Source: an uncultured Neomegalonema sp. (GTDB lineage: Bacteria > Pseudomonadota > Alphaproteobacteria > Rhodobacterales > Rhodobacteraceae). From it: a stretch of DNA of 64,000 nt. The notes beneath the pieces are model-generated. The model saw nothing but the letters and a program-made list of their open reading frames with translations. It did not search any database and was not told the DNA's origin. Below, piece after piece: positions 20,241-29,103 of the stretch. The DNA is taken from assembly GCA_937911325.1 (NCBI GenBank), contig CALDSD010000099.1, forward strand, positions 44,501 to 108,500. The letters are read 5' to 3'. The first letter of the stretch is position 1; the number at the start of each line of letters is the position of its first letter. Both the position numbers and the translations under genes were made by a program.

Positions 20241-21458
20241 ATGACGGGAAAGCGGGTTCTGTTGATCGTCGGCGGCGGGATCGCCGCCTACAAGTGCCTT
20301 GAGCTTGTTCGCCGACTGAGCGAACGGGGCGTGGGCGTCCGCGTCGTGATGACAAAGGCCGCGCAAGAGTTCGTTAAGCCTCTGTCGTTCGCGAGCCTCA
20401 GCGGTGAAAAGGTGCAAACCGAGCTGTTCGAGCTCACCGATGAAGTCGAGATGGGCCATATCGAGCTCTCCCGCAGCGCCGATCTGTTGGTGGTGGCTCC
20501 GGCGACGGCGGATCTTATGGCGAAGCTCGCCAATGGACTGGCCAACGATCTGGCCTCGACGCTGCTTCTCGCCACGGACACGACGGTGCTGATGGCGCCG
20601 GCGATGAATGTTCGGATGTGGGAGCATCCAGCCACACAAAGGAACCTCGAAGCGCTCAAGGGCGATGGCGTGCTCTTCGTCGGACCGAATGAAGGCGGGA
20701 TGGCGTGCGGCGAGTACGGCCCCGGCCGCATGGCCGAACCGATGGAGATTGTCGCCGCCGTCGAAAGGCAATTCGCCGCCGGGCCGCTGACCGGGCTGAC
20801 CGCGCTGGTGACGTCCGGCCCTACCCATGAGCCGATCGATCCTGTGCGCTACATCGCAAACCGCTCGTCGGGCCGGCAAGGCGTCGCGATTGCGGAGGCG
20901 TTGGCGAGCGCCGGCGCGGCGGTGACGTTCGTGACGGGCCCCGCCGAACACGCGACGCCGCTGGGATGCAAAGTCGTCCCGGTTGAAACCGCAGCGCAGA
21001 TGCGCGCCGCCGCCGGCGCAGCCCTACCAGCCGACATTGCGGTCTTCGCCGCCGCGGTCGCCGATTGGCGCGTCACAAGCGCGGACGGTCGCAAGATCAA
21101 GAAAGACAAGTCCGGCGCGCCGCCCGCGCTGGAGCTGACCGAGAACCCGGACATTCTGGCGGAGATCTCCGCGCTGCCGCCAGGTAAACGGCCTCGATTG
21201 GTCATTGGTTTCGCCGCCGAAACAAACGACGTGTTGAAGAATGCGCGCGCCAAGCGTCTTCGGAAAGGATGTGATTGGCTGATCGCCAATGACGTTTCCG
21301 AGACCGGCGGCGCAATGGGTGGAACTCAGAACCAGGCGACGCTGATCACCGCGGATGCGGAGGAAAACTGGCCACGCGAAACCAAAACGTCGCTCGCCGC
21401 CCGATTGGCCGAGCGGATCGCGGCCTGGGCCTCGGAGAACGAGACGGCCGAATGTTGA
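20241..21458 (+). CDS. coaBC: Bifunctional phosphopantothenoylcysteine decarboxylase / synthetase
   Basis: This 405-residue protein fuses CoaC and CoaB. The CoaC half has GGGIAAYKCLELVRRL, the active-site His in EMGHIELSRSAD, the substrate-recognition clamp APAMNVRMWEHP and the catalytic Cys in GGMACGEYGPGRM. The CoaB half has SSGRQGVAIAEA, AAVADWR and the lysine-rich KIKKDKSG loop. It makes 4'-phosphopantetheine for coenzyme A. The ATG at 20241 is preferred over upstream codons because the family starts close to this residue. The end overlaps dut by seven bases. Confidence 0.96.
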   Translation: MTGKRVLLIVGGGIAAYKCLELVRRLSERGVGVRVVMTKAAQEFVKPLSFASLSGEKVQTELFELTDEVEMGHIELSRSADLLVVAPATADLMAKLANGLANDLASTLLLATDTTVLMAPAMNVRMWEHPATQRNLEALKGDGVLFVGPNEGGMACGEYGPGRMAEPMEIVAAVERQFAAGPLTGLTALVTSGPTHEPIDPVRYIANRSSGRQGVAIAEALASAGAAVTFVTGPAEHATPLGCKVVPVETAAQMRAAAGAALPADIAVFAAAVADWRVTSADGRKIKKDKSGAPPALELTENPDILAEISALPPGKRPRLVIGFAAETNDVLKNARAKRLRKGCDWLIANDVSETGGAMGGTQNQATLITADAEENWPRETKTSLAARLAERIAAWASENETAEC

Positions 21459-21925
21459 ACGAGCTCGAGATCCCACTCATGCAGCTGCCGCATGCGGTCG
21501 CAGCGCCTCTCTACGCAAGCGCCGGGGCAGCCGGGGCCGACCTCTATGCGGCCCTGCCCGAGGGCGACCCGATCACGCTCGACCCTGGCGGCTTCACCGC
21601 AGTTCCGACAGGCGTCGCAATCGCTCTCCCGGACGGCTGGGAAGGACAGGTCCGACCTCGTTCCGGATTGGCGCGGCGCCACGGCGTGACCACGCTCAAC
21701 GCGCCCGGCACGGTCGATTGGGACTACCGAGGCGAGATCCAAGTGGTTCTGATCAATCATGGCCATACCCCGTTTCTGGTCGAACGAGGCATGCGGATCG
21801 CCCAGCTCGTGATTTGCCCTGTGGCGCGCGCGACCTGGATCGAAACGGCCTCGCTCGACGAAACGCGGCGCGGCGCGGACGGCTTCGGTTCTACCGGCCT
21901 CGGCGACGCTGCGAAATCGGAGTAG
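21452..21925 (+). CDS. dut: dUTPase
   Basis: This 157-residue trimeric dUTPase has all five motifs: SAGAAGADLYA, RPRSGLARRHGV, GTVDWDYRGEI, RIAQLVI and RGADGFGSTG. The catalytic aspartate in motif 3 is kept, but the following residue is Trp where Ser, Ala or Arg is usual. It hydrolyses dUTP to dUMP, keeping uracil out of DNA. Its ATG lies inside the end of coaBC, a pairing conserved in many bacteria, so it is translationally coupled. Confidence 0.96.
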   Translation: MLNELEIPLMQLPHAVAAPLYASAGAAGADLYAALPEGDPITLDPGGFTAVPTGVAIALPDGWEGQVRPRSGLARRHGVTTLNAPGTVDWDYRGEIQVVLINHGHTPFLVERGMRIAQLVICPVARATWIETASLDETRRGADGFGSTGLGDAAKSE

Positions 21926-21931
21926 CCCCGC

Positions 21932-22684
21932 GTGGCCGATCTGTCCGCAGACGATCTTGCTCGGTATGCCCGCCATATCGTTCTGCGCGAAGTGGGCGGA
22001 CCAGGGCAAAGACGATTGCTCGACGCGTCGGTCGCGGTCATCGGCGCCGGCGGACTGGGATCGCCGGCCCTGCTTTACCTGGCGGCCGCCGGGGTTGGAC
22101 GCCTTGGCGTGATCGACGACGACACCGTCTCGCTTTCCAATCTCCAGCGCCAGGTCGCGCACCGCACGGGAGCCGTTGGCGCGCCGAAGACACGCAGCGC
22201 CGCAGACGCGATCCGCGCTCTCAACCCAGGCGTCGCCGTCGACCTGATTGATGAACGCCTGGACCGCAGCAACGCTGCGCAGATCCTCGACGCTTACGAC
22301 GTGGTCCTCGACGGTTCGGACAACTTCGAGACACGACGGCTCGTCAACCGAGTGTGTGTCGGTCTCCGCAAACCTCTGATCTTCGGGGCGATCGGCCAGT
22401 GGGAGGGGCAGGTCTCGGTGTTTGCGCCTCACCTGGGCGGCCCCTGCTACGAATGCGTCTTTCCCGAGGATCCTGCTCCGGACCTCGCCCCAAGCTGCGC
22501 CGAGGGCGGCGTCGTCGGGGCCTTGGCCGGCGTTATCGGGACGATGATGGCGCTTGAGGCCGTCAAGGTCGTCACCGGCGCCGGAGAGCCGCTGATCGGC
22601 CGCTTGCACCTTTATGACGCGCTCTACGCTGAGACGCGCACCATCGCCTTGCAAAAGCGCGCCGATTGCCCAGTTTGCGGCTGA
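21932..22684 (+). CDS. ThiF/MoeB/HesA-family adenylyltransferase
   Basis: This 250-residue E1-like enzyme adenylates the C-terminus of a ubiquitin-like sulfur carrier. It shows the nucleotide loop VIGAGGLGSPALLYLAAAG, LSNLQRQ, the acidic SDNFETR motif, two zinc-binding cysteine pairs (Cys172/175 and Cys246/249) and Cys189 in the crossover loop. It lacks a rhodanese domain. The sequence alone does not separate MoeB (molybdopterin) from ThiF (thiamine); the molybdoenzyme at 4577 makes a MoeB role plausible. It starts with GTG at 21932, six bases after dut. Confidence 0.93.
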   Translation: MADLSADDLARYARHIVLREVGGPGQRRLLDASVAVIGAGGLGSPALLYLAAAGVGRLGVIDDDTVSLSNLQRQVAHRTGAVGAPKTRSAADAIRALNPGVAVDLIDERLDRSNAAQILDAYDVVLDGSDNFETRRLVNRVCVGLRKPLIFGAIGQWEGQVSVFAPHLGGPCYECVFPEDPAPDLAPSCAEGGVVGALAGVIGTMMALEAVKVVTGAGEPLIGRLHLYDALYAETRTIALQKRADCPVCG

Positions 22685-22688
22685 CCCT

Positions 22689-23690
22689 TCAGAGCATGCT
22701 TGGAAGGACCCGGTCCGGCGGCGTGTGACCGTCTCCGAAAGTCTTGATGTTGATGATGACCTTTTCGCCCATCTCCACGCGGCTTTCGATCGTCGCGGAC
22801 CCCATATGGGGCAGCAACGCGACATTCGGCAGCTCACGCAGTTTCGGGTTTACCGCGGGCTCGTGCTCGAACACGTCGAGACCGGCGCCGCCAAGCTCGC
22901 CTTTCGCGAGCATCCGCGTCAGAGCGTTCTCGTCGATCACCTCGCCGCGCGCCGTGTTCACGATGTAGGCTGTGGGCTTCATCAGCTTCAGCCGTCGCGC
23001 CGACAAAAGATGATACGTGGCCGGCGTGTGCGGACAATTGACCGAAACGATGTCCATCCGCGCGAGCATCTGATCAAGGCTAACCCAATAGGTCGCCTCA
23101 TATCGTTCTTCGATCGACGGATGGAGCCGCTTCCGGTTGTGATAGTGGATCTGGAGCCCAAAAGCGCGTGCGCGTTGCGCGACGGCCTGACCGATCCGGC
23201 CCATGCCGATCACCCCAAGGCGTTTGCCCGTGATCCGGTGGCCCAGATGTCCCATCGGACTCCACCCCGACCAGTTCTCGGACTCCATGACCTTCATACC
23301 CATCGACAACCGTCTGGGGACGGCGAGGATGAGCGCCATGGTCATGTCGGCCGTGTCCTCGGTCAGCACGCCTGGGGTGTTGGTGACCAAAACCCCGCGC
23401 CGACGCGCAGTCTCCAGATCGATGTGGTCGACCCCTGCCCCGAAGTTGGCGATCAGTTTGAGATCCGGACCGGCTTGGGAGATCAGGCTCTGGTCGATCT
23501 GATCCGTTACGGTCGGCGCAAGAACGTCCGCGCGTTTCAGAGCCTCGGCGAGCGCCGCGCGGTCCATCGGCGTATCGGTGGTGTTGAGCTCGACGTCGAA
23601 CAGCTCCGACATGCGGGCCTCCACCGCGTCAGGCAACTTGCGCGTGACGACGACACGCAAACGGCGATTGGCGTTCTGGCTCTTACTCAT
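22689..23690 (-). CDS. D-2-hydroxyacid dehydrogenase (glyoxylate reductase-like)
   Basis: This NAD(P)-dependent 2-hydroxyacid dehydrogenase has the Rossmann motif GMGRIGQAVAQRARAFG and the catalytic Arg (VNTARGEVID), Glu (DVFEHEP) and His (LLPHMGSAT). The ATG at 23690 (MSKSQN) gives 333 residues and is preferred to the ATG at 23729, which lacks a ribosome binding site. The Arg after the cofactor Gly-rich region (HNRKR) suggests NADP preference. It ends 4 bp from the convergent ThiF/MoeB gene and is divergent from the SH3 protein. Glyoxylate, hydroxypyruvate or related acids are likely substrates. Confidence 0.92.
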   Translation of the reverse strand: MSKSQNANRRLRVVVTRKLPDAVEARMSELFDVELNTTDTPMDRAALAEALKRADVLAPTVTDQIDQSLISQAGPDLKLIANFGAGVDHIDLETARRRGVLVTNTPGVLTEDTADMTMALILAVPRRLSMGMKVMESENWSGWSPMGHLGHRITGKRLGVIGMGRIGQAVAQRARAFGLQIHYHNRKRLHPSIEERYEATYWVSLDQMLARMDIVSVNCPHTPATYHLLSARRLKLMKPTAYIVNTARGEVIDENALTRMLAKGELGGAGLDVFEHEPAVNPKLRELPNVALLPHMGSATIESRVEMGEKVIINIKTFGDGHTPPDRVLPSML

Positions 23691-23833
23691 CTTGTCGACG
23701 CTCTCGGCAAATTTGGGTCCCCACGGCATGTAAGCGGCCCGCTGTTAACGCGACGCTCACCCTCCTTGGCGACCTTGGAACTCAACTCGGCCCTCGATAG
23801 CAGATCGGTTTCTCGGAACGGAAGGCGCAATTC

Positions 23834-24370
23834 ATGTTTGGCGACAGAAAATTTCACAATTGGCGCCAGATTCGAGCAGACATTGCGCAAGCTTTAGGCG
23901 CCCTCTGCCTGATTTTAGCGCTTACGCCCGGAACCGCGGTCGCCGCCGACGAAACGACAAGCACTCGGAATCTTCCCCGTTATGAGAGCCTGCGCGACGA
24001 TCTGGTCTATCTGCGGATCGGGCCAGGCCAGGAGTACAAAGTCCGCTGGGAGCTTCGCAGACTCGGCTTGCCGGTCATGATTTTCGGCGAGTACGGCAAC
24101 TGGCGTCGCGTCCGTCTCCATGATGGCGAGGAGGGGTGGATCCACAGCGTCATGCTGAAAAAGACACGGTTCGCCACCCCCCAGCCGAGCGGAGCGGTCA
24201 TTCGCTCGCGGCCAAGGCTCGACGGCGTGCGCGTGGCGAAAGTCGGTCCGACGTTCCCGTTGCGCCTGCGCGCCTGCGAGGTGAACTGGTGCGAGGTCGA
24301 GGCCGGAGGATTCGACGGCTGGGTCCGCAAGGCCGAGATCTGGGGCGTCACCAACGAAGAACGCTTCTAA
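23834..24370 (+). CDS. Secreted protein with two SH3-like domains
   Basis: This is a 178-residue protein with a signal peptide (hydrophobic core about residues 20-36, ending AVAA). The mature part has two bacterial SH3-like repeats. The first is around [16 protein letters not shown]...[18 protein letters not shown], the second around [13 protein letters not shown]...[12 protein letters not shown]. Such proteins usually sit in the periplasm and bind cell-wall material. It precedes fabA by 136 bp in the same direction. The arrangement of dehydrogenase, SH3 protein and fabA recurs in Alphaproteobacteria. No catalytic domain is present. Confidence 0.85.
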   Translation: MFGDRKFHNWRQIRADIAQALGALCLILALTPGTAVAADETTSTRNLPRYESLRDDLVYLRIGPGQEYKVRWELRRLGLPVMIFGEYGNWRRVRLHDGEEGWIHSVMLKKTRFATPQPSGAVIRSRPRLDGVRVAKVGPTFPLRLRACEVNWCEVEAGGFDGWVRKAEIWGVTNEERF

Positions 24371-24506
24371 AGCGGCGCCCCGGCGCCTCAACGGTCGCCC
24401 ATGCGCTCTCACCGAGCTTCCGCTGCCATTGCGCACCCTCGGCGCCGATGCTAGGCACGTTGTGTTTTGGCGAGGCGCGAGATGTCGGCGCCGGCAGAGG
24501 GCGAGC

Positions 24507-25031
24507 ATGAACGAGCGGAAATCCAGTTTCACGTATGAAGACCTGCTGGCCTGCGGCCGCGGCGAGTTATTCGGCCCGGGGAACGCGCAGCTTCCCGCGC
24601 CGCCGATGCTGATGATGGACCGCATCGTCGAAATCACCGACGAGGGCGGGGCCCACGGCAAGGGCAGGATGGTCGCCGAATTCGACGTCAAGCCGGACTC
24701 GTGGTTCTTCAAATGCCACTTCCTCGGCGACCCGGTGATGCCAGGCTGCCTCGGGCTAGACGCGCTCTGGCAGATGCTGGGCTTCTATCTGGGCTGGACC
24801 GGCGCCCAAGGCCGCGGTCGCGCATTAGGGGTCGGCGAAGTGAAGTTTTCAGGAATGGTGCTGCCGACCGTCAAGCTGGTGCGGTACACTGTCGATATCC
24901 GGCGTGTGATCAACCGGCGATTGGTTCTGGGCGTCGGCGACGGCACGCTGGAAGCGGACGGCGAGGCGATTTACACAACCAAAGACATGCGGGTCGGTCT
25001 GTTCCAAGACGGTGATCCCCAACCCGCTTAA
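24507..25031 (+). CDS. fabA: 3-hydroxydecanoyl-ACP dehydratase/isomerase
   Basis: This 174-residue hot-dog protein has the FabA active-site segment [23 protein letters not shown], containing the catalytic His and, 14 residues later, the Asp. It dehydrates 3-hydroxyacyl-ACP and isomerises the C10 product, committing it to unsaturated fatty acid synthesis. The ATG at 24507 has AGAGGGCG upstream and matches the family's N-terminus; the 26 upstream codons look non-coding. It heads a fabA-fabB-fabI operon. Confidence 0.97.
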   Translation: MNERKSSFTYEDLLACGRGELFGPGNAQLPAPPMLMMDRIVEITDEGGAHGKGRMVAEFDVKPDSWFFKCHFLGDPVMPGCLGLDALWQMLGFYLGWTGAQGRGRALGVGEVKFSGMVLPTVKLVRYTVDIRRVINRRLVLGVGDGTLEADGEAIYTTKDMRVGLFQDGDPQPA

Positions 25032-25065
25032 CGACTGGCGGACAGCCGGCAACAGGGATTGAAAT

Positions 25066-26304
25066 ATGAGACGAGTGGTCATTACGGGCCTCGGTGTCGT
25101 CTCCTCTATCGGCGCCAACGCCCAAGAGGTGACCGCTGCGCTTCGCGAAGGCAAATCAGGCATAAAATTCGCGCCTGAATACGCCGAGTTGGGCTTCAGA
25201 TGCCACGTTCACGGCGCGCCTGACGTAGATATCGACTCGATGGTCGACAAGCGCGTGCGACGCTTCATGGGCGATGGCGCCGCTTGGAACCATATCGCTA
25301 TGACGCAGGCCATTACGGACGCCGGCCTCGAAGATAGCGACGTCTCCAGCGAGCGGACGGGCATCATCATGGGCTCCGGCGGCCCGTCGACAAAGGCGAT
25401 CGTCGCCTCCGCCGACATCACGCGGAACAGGAACCCAAAACGCGTCGGCCCGTTCTCCGTCCCAAAAGCCATGTCGTCGACCAATTCGGCGACGCTCGCG
25501 ACCCCGTTCAAGATCAAGGGCGTGAACTACTCGATCACGTCGGCCTGCTCGACATCGGCGCACTGCATCGGGAACGCGGCGGAGCTGATCCAATGGGGCA
25601 AGCAAGACGTCGTGTTCGCTGGCGGCGGGGAAGAGCTCGACTGGACGCTTTCCGTGCTGTTCGACGCCATGGGCGCGATGTCCTCGAACTTCAATGATGC
25701 GCCAGAACGCGCATCGCGCGCTTATGACGCCAACCGCGACGGCTTTGTGATCGCAGGCGGCGCCGGCGTCGTTGTCCTCGAGGAGCTGGAACGCGCGAAG
25801 GCTCGCGGCGCGAAGATCTACGCCGAGGTCACCGGCTACGGCGCCACCTCTGACGGCTATGACATGGTGCAGCCGTCGGGCGAAGGCGCCATCCGTTGTA
25901 TGCGTCAAGCGATATCAACGATCGGCGAAGATCGCCGCGTCGACTATATCAACGCGCATGGCACCTCGACCCCGATCGGCGATCAACGCGAGATCGAGGC
26001 CTGCCGCGAGGTGTTCGGCGAGCGCTTTTCTTCCGGCGAAGGGCCGAAGATCAGCTCAACCAAGTCGCTCACAGGCCACTCCCTCGGCGCCACGGGCGCT
26101 CAGGAGACGATCTACTGTCTGTTGATGCTTCAGAATGATTTCGTGGCGGCCTCGGCGAATGTCGAAGAGATCGATCCGAACTTCGAGAAAGATCCGATCG
26201 TGCGCCAACGCATCGATAACGCGCAGCTCGACACCGTTATCAGCAACAGCTTCGGCTTTGGCGGCACGAACGCCACGCTCGCATTGTCACGCTTTATCGA
26301 CTGA
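25066..26304 (+). CDS. fabB: 3-oxoacyl-ACP synthase I
   Basis: This 412-residue condensing enzyme has the Cys-His-His triad: Cys161 ([10 protein letters not shown]), His298 (NAHGTSTP) and His338 ([11 protein letters not shown]), plus the structural Lys333. It elongates the cis-unsaturated intermediate made by FabA. It begins 34 bp after fabA and is followed after 31 bp by fabI. The combination indicates the anaerobic, FabA/FabB-type route to unsaturated fatty acids. Confidence 0.97.
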   Translation: MRRVVITGLGVVSSIGANAQEVTAALREGKSGIKFAPEYAELGFRCHVHGAPDVDIDSMVDKRVRRFMGDGAAWNHIAMTQAITDAGLEDSDVSSERTGIIMGSGGPSTKAIVASADITRNRNPKRVGPFSVPKAMSSTNSATLATPFKIKGVNYSITSACSTSAHCIGNAAELIQWGKQDVVFAGGGEELDWTLSVLFDAMGAMSSNFNDAPERASRAYDANRDGFVIAGGAGVVVLEELERAKARGAKIYAEVTGYGATSDGYDMVQPSGEGAIRCMRQAISTIGEDRRVDYINAHGTSTPIGDQREIEACREVFGERFSSGEGPKISSTKSLTGHSLGATGAQETIYCLLMLQNDFVAASANVEEIDPNFEKDPIVRQRIDNAQLDTVISNSFGFGGTNATLALSRFID

Positions 26305-26335
26305 GAAAGTCGGGGGAACAGGGGAGATGGGCTCG

Positions 26336-27187
26336 ATGACCCAGAGCACGACTCAAAGCGTGGCCGCACCCGACGACGGCGTGCCGGCGAGAGGTTCCGC
26401 ATCGAACCTGATGGCCGGCAAGCGCGGTCTCGTCATGGGCGTCGCCAATGATCACTCGATCGCATGGGGGATCGCCTCCACCTTGCACGCCCACGGGGCC
26501 GAGATGGCCTTCAGCTACCAGGGCGAAGCCTTTGGACGACGCGTTCAACCTCTGGCGGCGAGCCTTGGAGCCGAGCTGCTTGTCGACGCCGATGTCCTCG
26601 ATCCCAGCAGTTTGGATCGTTGCTTTGAAACTCTGCGCGCCGAATGGGGGAAACTGGACTTTCTGGTGCACGCGGTCGCTTACTCGGACAAGAACGAGCT
26701 CAAGGGCCGCTACATGAACACCACGCGGGAGAACTTCCTTCGGACGATGGATATCTCTTGCTACTCGTTCACGGATATCGCGCGGCGCGCCCAGCCGTTG
26801 ATGTCAGTGGGCGGGTCGATGATCACCCTCACCTATCTCGGATCCGAGCGCGTGATGCCCAACTACAATGTCATGGGTGTCGCCAAAGCCGCGCTTGAGG
26901 CCAGCGTGCGTTATCTCGCTCAGGATCTCGGGCCCGAGGGGATCCGAGTGAACGCGTTGTCGCCTGGCCCCATGCGCACCCTGGCGGGATCAGCCATCGG
27001 CGGGGCGCGCAAGGTCTTCAAGTCGTGTTCGGACAATGCGCCGCTTCGTCGGAACGCCTCGCTCGACGAGGTCGGCGGAGCAGCGTTGTTTGCGTTGTCG
27101 GATCTCGGCGCGGGCGTCACTGGCGAAGTGGTCTATGTCGACAGCGGCTATCACGTGATGGGAATGGCCGCCGAGGAAAACCTCTAG
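26336..27187 (+). CDS. fabI: Enoyl-ACP reductase (FabI)
   Basis: This SDR-type enoyl-ACP reductase has the FabI N-terminal loop GKRGLVMGVANDHSIAWGIA and the active-site region TYLGSERVMPNYNVMGVAK, giving Tyr-x6-Lys. The ATG at 26336 is nine bases after an AGGGGAG ribosome binding site and gives 283 residues; ATG 26327 is too close to that site. The C-terminal region (GPMRTLAGSAIGG) is typical. An N-terminal extension of about 20 polar residues precedes the core, longer than in E. coli. It completes the fabA-fabB-fabI operon and catalyses the last reduction of each elongation cycle. Confidence 0.96.
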   Translation: MTQSTTQSVAAPDDGVPARGSASNLMAGKRGLVMGVANDHSIAWGIASTLHAHGAEMAFSYQGEAFGRRVQPLAASLGAELLVDADVLDPSSLDRCFETLRAEWGKLDFLVHAVAYSDKNELKGRYMNTTRENFLRTMDISCYSFTDIARRAQPLMSVGGSMITLTYLGSERVMPNYNVMGVAKAALEASVRYLAQDLGPEGIRVNALSPGPMRTLAGSAIGGARKVFKSCSDNAPLRRNASLDEVGGAALFALSDLGAGVTGEVVYVDSGYHVMGMAAEENL

Positions 27188-27223
27188 TCGACAACGGGCG
27201 TGCTTGAATGCTCGCAAAGAAGA

Positions 27224-27253
27224 AAACCGCTACGCGTCTCCACGTAGCGGTTT
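27224..27253. terminator. Bidirectional hairpin terminator between fabI and histone-like gene
   Basis: AAACCGCTACG (27224-27234) and CGTAGCGGTTT (27243-27253) form a perfect 11-bp stem with an eight-base loop. On the minus strand it is followed by TTTTCTTCTTT, a good termination tract for the histone-like gene; on the plus strand it closes the fab operon with a shorter T run. Confidence 0.75.
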
Positions 27254-27305
27254 AGGAGATACCCATTGGGTCCTCCATTCGTCAGGAAACCGAGAAAGCG
27301 TGACG

Positions 27306-27947
27306 TTAGGCGGCTTTTTTCGCCGGGGCTTTCGCTTTCGGTTTCGCAGCGGCTTTCATCGGCAGAACTTTAGCCGATTTTGCCGGTGCTTTGGCCGGAG
27401 CCTTCGCAGCAGCTTTGACCGGAGCCTTTGCAGCTGGCTTGGCGGCGGGCTTGGCAGCTGGCTTGGCGGCAGCCTTCACCGGTGCTTTAGCCGGAGCTTT
27501 GGTTGCGGCCTTTGCAACAGCCGGCTTCTTCGCCACTGGCTTCTTTGCAGCAGGTTTGGTTGCTGGCTTAGCAGCAGCCTTCGTCACCGGCTTTTTAGCA
27601 GCAGCTGGCTTAGCAGCAGGCTTCTTCGCAACGGTCTTCTTGCTGACGGTCTTCTTGGGGACGGTCTTCTTGGCGGCGGTCTTGTTGGCGCGCGGCTTTT
27701 TGGCGGCGGGCGTTTTGGCGGCCGTTTGAGTGGGGGGCGGCTTGGGGGCTGCCGGCTGTTTAGCGGCAGGGTTGTTCGCAGCAGGCTTTTTCACTTCGGC
27801 TGCTTTGTCATAAGCGACCAGAGCCGCCAGTTCGAAATCAACCTGACCGATTTTTGCTTCAACCGCCGCGCGGTTTTTCAGAAGACTTTCACGCACGCGC
27901 ATCAGGCGTTTACGCTCGCCGTCAACGACACTCTTAAACTTAGACAT
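27306..27947 (-). CDS. Histone H1-like Lys/Ala/Pro-rich protein
   Basis: This is a 213-residue protein in two parts. Residues 1 to about 58 are a mixed, probably helical N-terminus (MSKFKSVVDGERKRLMRV...). The rest is almost wholly Ala, Lys and Pro in repeats such as AAKP, KAPAK and KKTV, as in the C-terminal tail of eukaryotic H1 and bacterial AlgP/HctB-like proteins. Such tails bind DNA or RNA without sequence specificity. GGAGG lies five bases before the ATG at 27947, implying strong translation. It is monocistronic, with its own terminator. Confidence 0.85.
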   Translation of the reverse strand: MSKFKSVVDGERKRLMRVRESLLKNRAAVEAKIGQVDFELAALVAYDKAAEVKKPAANNPAAKQPAAPKPPPTQTAAKTPAAKKPRANKTAAKKTVPKKTVSKKTVAKKPAAKPAAAKKPVTKAAAKPATKPAAKKPVAKKPAVAKAATKAPAKAPVKAAAKPAAKPAAKPAAKAPVKAAAKAPAKAPAKSAKVLPMKAAAKPKAKAPAKKAA

Positions 27948-28022
27948 GGTACCTCCTCGACTTTGCAACATGTCTGAAGAGCTACGCAAAACATGGTTAA
28001 GACTTTCTGAAAACGCGGCTAA

Positions 28023-28046
28023 TCCGATGCGAAATCGGAATTTTTT
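28023..28046 (+). terminator. Terminator-like hairpin with no upstream gene
   Basis: TCCGAT (28023-28028) pairs with ATCGGA (28034-28039) around a GCGAA loop and is followed by AATTTTTT, the form of an intrinsic terminator on the plus strand. No plus-strand gene precedes it since fabI, which has its own terminator 770 bp earlier. It could end a short transcript arising in 27948-28020, or be a leader hairpin of the divergent histone-like gene. Confidence 0.4.
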
Positions 28047-28190
28047 AGCTGCAGGCCATAGTCTTTAGAGCCGAAGTCCACGACAGCGGCGAGCATCTGG
28101 CCAAGATGTGCGCGCCGCGGCTTGCGCGAATCCTGCACGAGCGACATAGACTGAACGACTCCGCGCCACTCTCAAGACATCAGGCAGATC

Positions 28191-29093
28191 ATGACTGTAG
28201 AAAATCGGATATGGTTCATCCCGAATTCGCGCCGGTACGCATGGGATCAGGAGGGGCGCCTATTTCGAACCCAGTCCATTGGGATGGACGTGACGCTTTA
28301 TCTGACTGCACTGCCTAAGGTCGTCATCACTGTCCTGGGGTCGGTTCTCCTCAACCAACTTATCTTCTGGCTGATCGCCATGAGCCTGCCGAAGATCTTT
28401 ATCTACATCTGGGCTGTCGTTGTTTTCGCGGCTTTGGCCGTGCCAGCGCAAGCATTCGCAATCATTTTACAGCTGAAGGCCAATGGCGGATTGGCGAATT
28501 TCGAACAGATGGCGCGCTACCGAGAGCGTTTTCTGAAATTTGCGGTCAGAGCTCTTACCGTTGGATCTCTCGCACCTATTCGGATCTTGTTTGTTTGCGC
28601 AGCGCTGGGGACACAGTCTCTGACGGTTGCGATCAACGCCGATTACTTCGCTGACCCCGATGCGCACGGCGCATTCATCAGCTACGTGCTTTGGGGTGTG
28701 TTCAATACCGCAACCCTGGACCTCCTTTCGAACGTCTTTGTTGTGCAGAACCCGCTTGCTGAAGGCTCAATCTCGATGGTTTTGACCGAGGTCATGAGGG
28801 TGACGTTGGCGATTGCATTCGTTGCTGGACTGATTGAAACGTGGCGCGCCACGTTGTCTGTTGGCGATACCTTTACAGGTCCGATCTTCGCCCTGGCGGA
28901 TCGCCTTCGGGCCAAGAGCAGCCTCGAAGACCGCGCACAAGTCTTCGATTGCGGCGTTCCAACAGTAGATCAGTGGTGGCGTCAGCCCTCTACGACGAAA
29001 ATCGACGTTGTTCGCCGCGGAGAAGCCGAATTTATTGAGTACGCGAACGGTCTGGACACATTGTGGCTGAACGCCTCATCCAGAGAGAGCTAG
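28191..29093 (+). CDS. Multi-pass membrane protein of unknown function
   Basis: This is a 300-residue protein with about five transmembrane segments at roughly 40-62, 65-92, 118-148, 160-185 and 196-218, an N-terminal cytoplasmic-looking segment with aromatic and basic residues, and a soluble C-terminal tail of about 80 residues. I recognise no family motif. It appears less GC-rich than its neighbours (for example 28560-28760), consistent with acquisition by transfer. The GNAT gene follows after ten bases on the same strand, so the two probably form a transcription unit. Confidence 0.75.
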   Translation: MTVENRIWFIPNSRRYAWDQEGRLFRTQSIGMDVTLYLTALPKVVITVLGSVLLNQLIFWLIAMSLPKIFIYIWAVVVFAALAVPAQAFAIILQLKANGGLANFEQMARYRERFLKFAVRALTVGSLAPIRILFVCAALGTQSLTVAINADYFADPDAHGAFISYVLWGVFNTATLDLLSNVFVVQNPLAEGSISMVLTEVMRVTLAIAFVAGLIETWRATLSVGDTFTGPIFALADRLRAKSSLEDRAQVFDCGVPTVDQWWRQPSTTKIDVVRRGEAEFIEYANGLDTLWLNASSRES

Positions 29094-29103
29094 CTGCGGA
29101 CCA

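Noticed and set aside
21326..22837. 503-codon open frame on the minus strand opposite dut and the ThiF/MoeB gene
   Set aside because: Antisense shadow; the plus-strand genes have complete family motifs.
27391..27729. Plus-strand Ala/Gly/Leu-rich frame opposite the histone-like gene
   Set aside because: It is the complement of the Lys/Ala/Pro repeats; low complexity, no ribosome binding site.
27306..27800. DNA repeats in the histone-like gene considered as a CRISPR or satellite array
   Set aside because: The repeats are short, irregular and in frame, and simply encode AKP-type peptide repeats.
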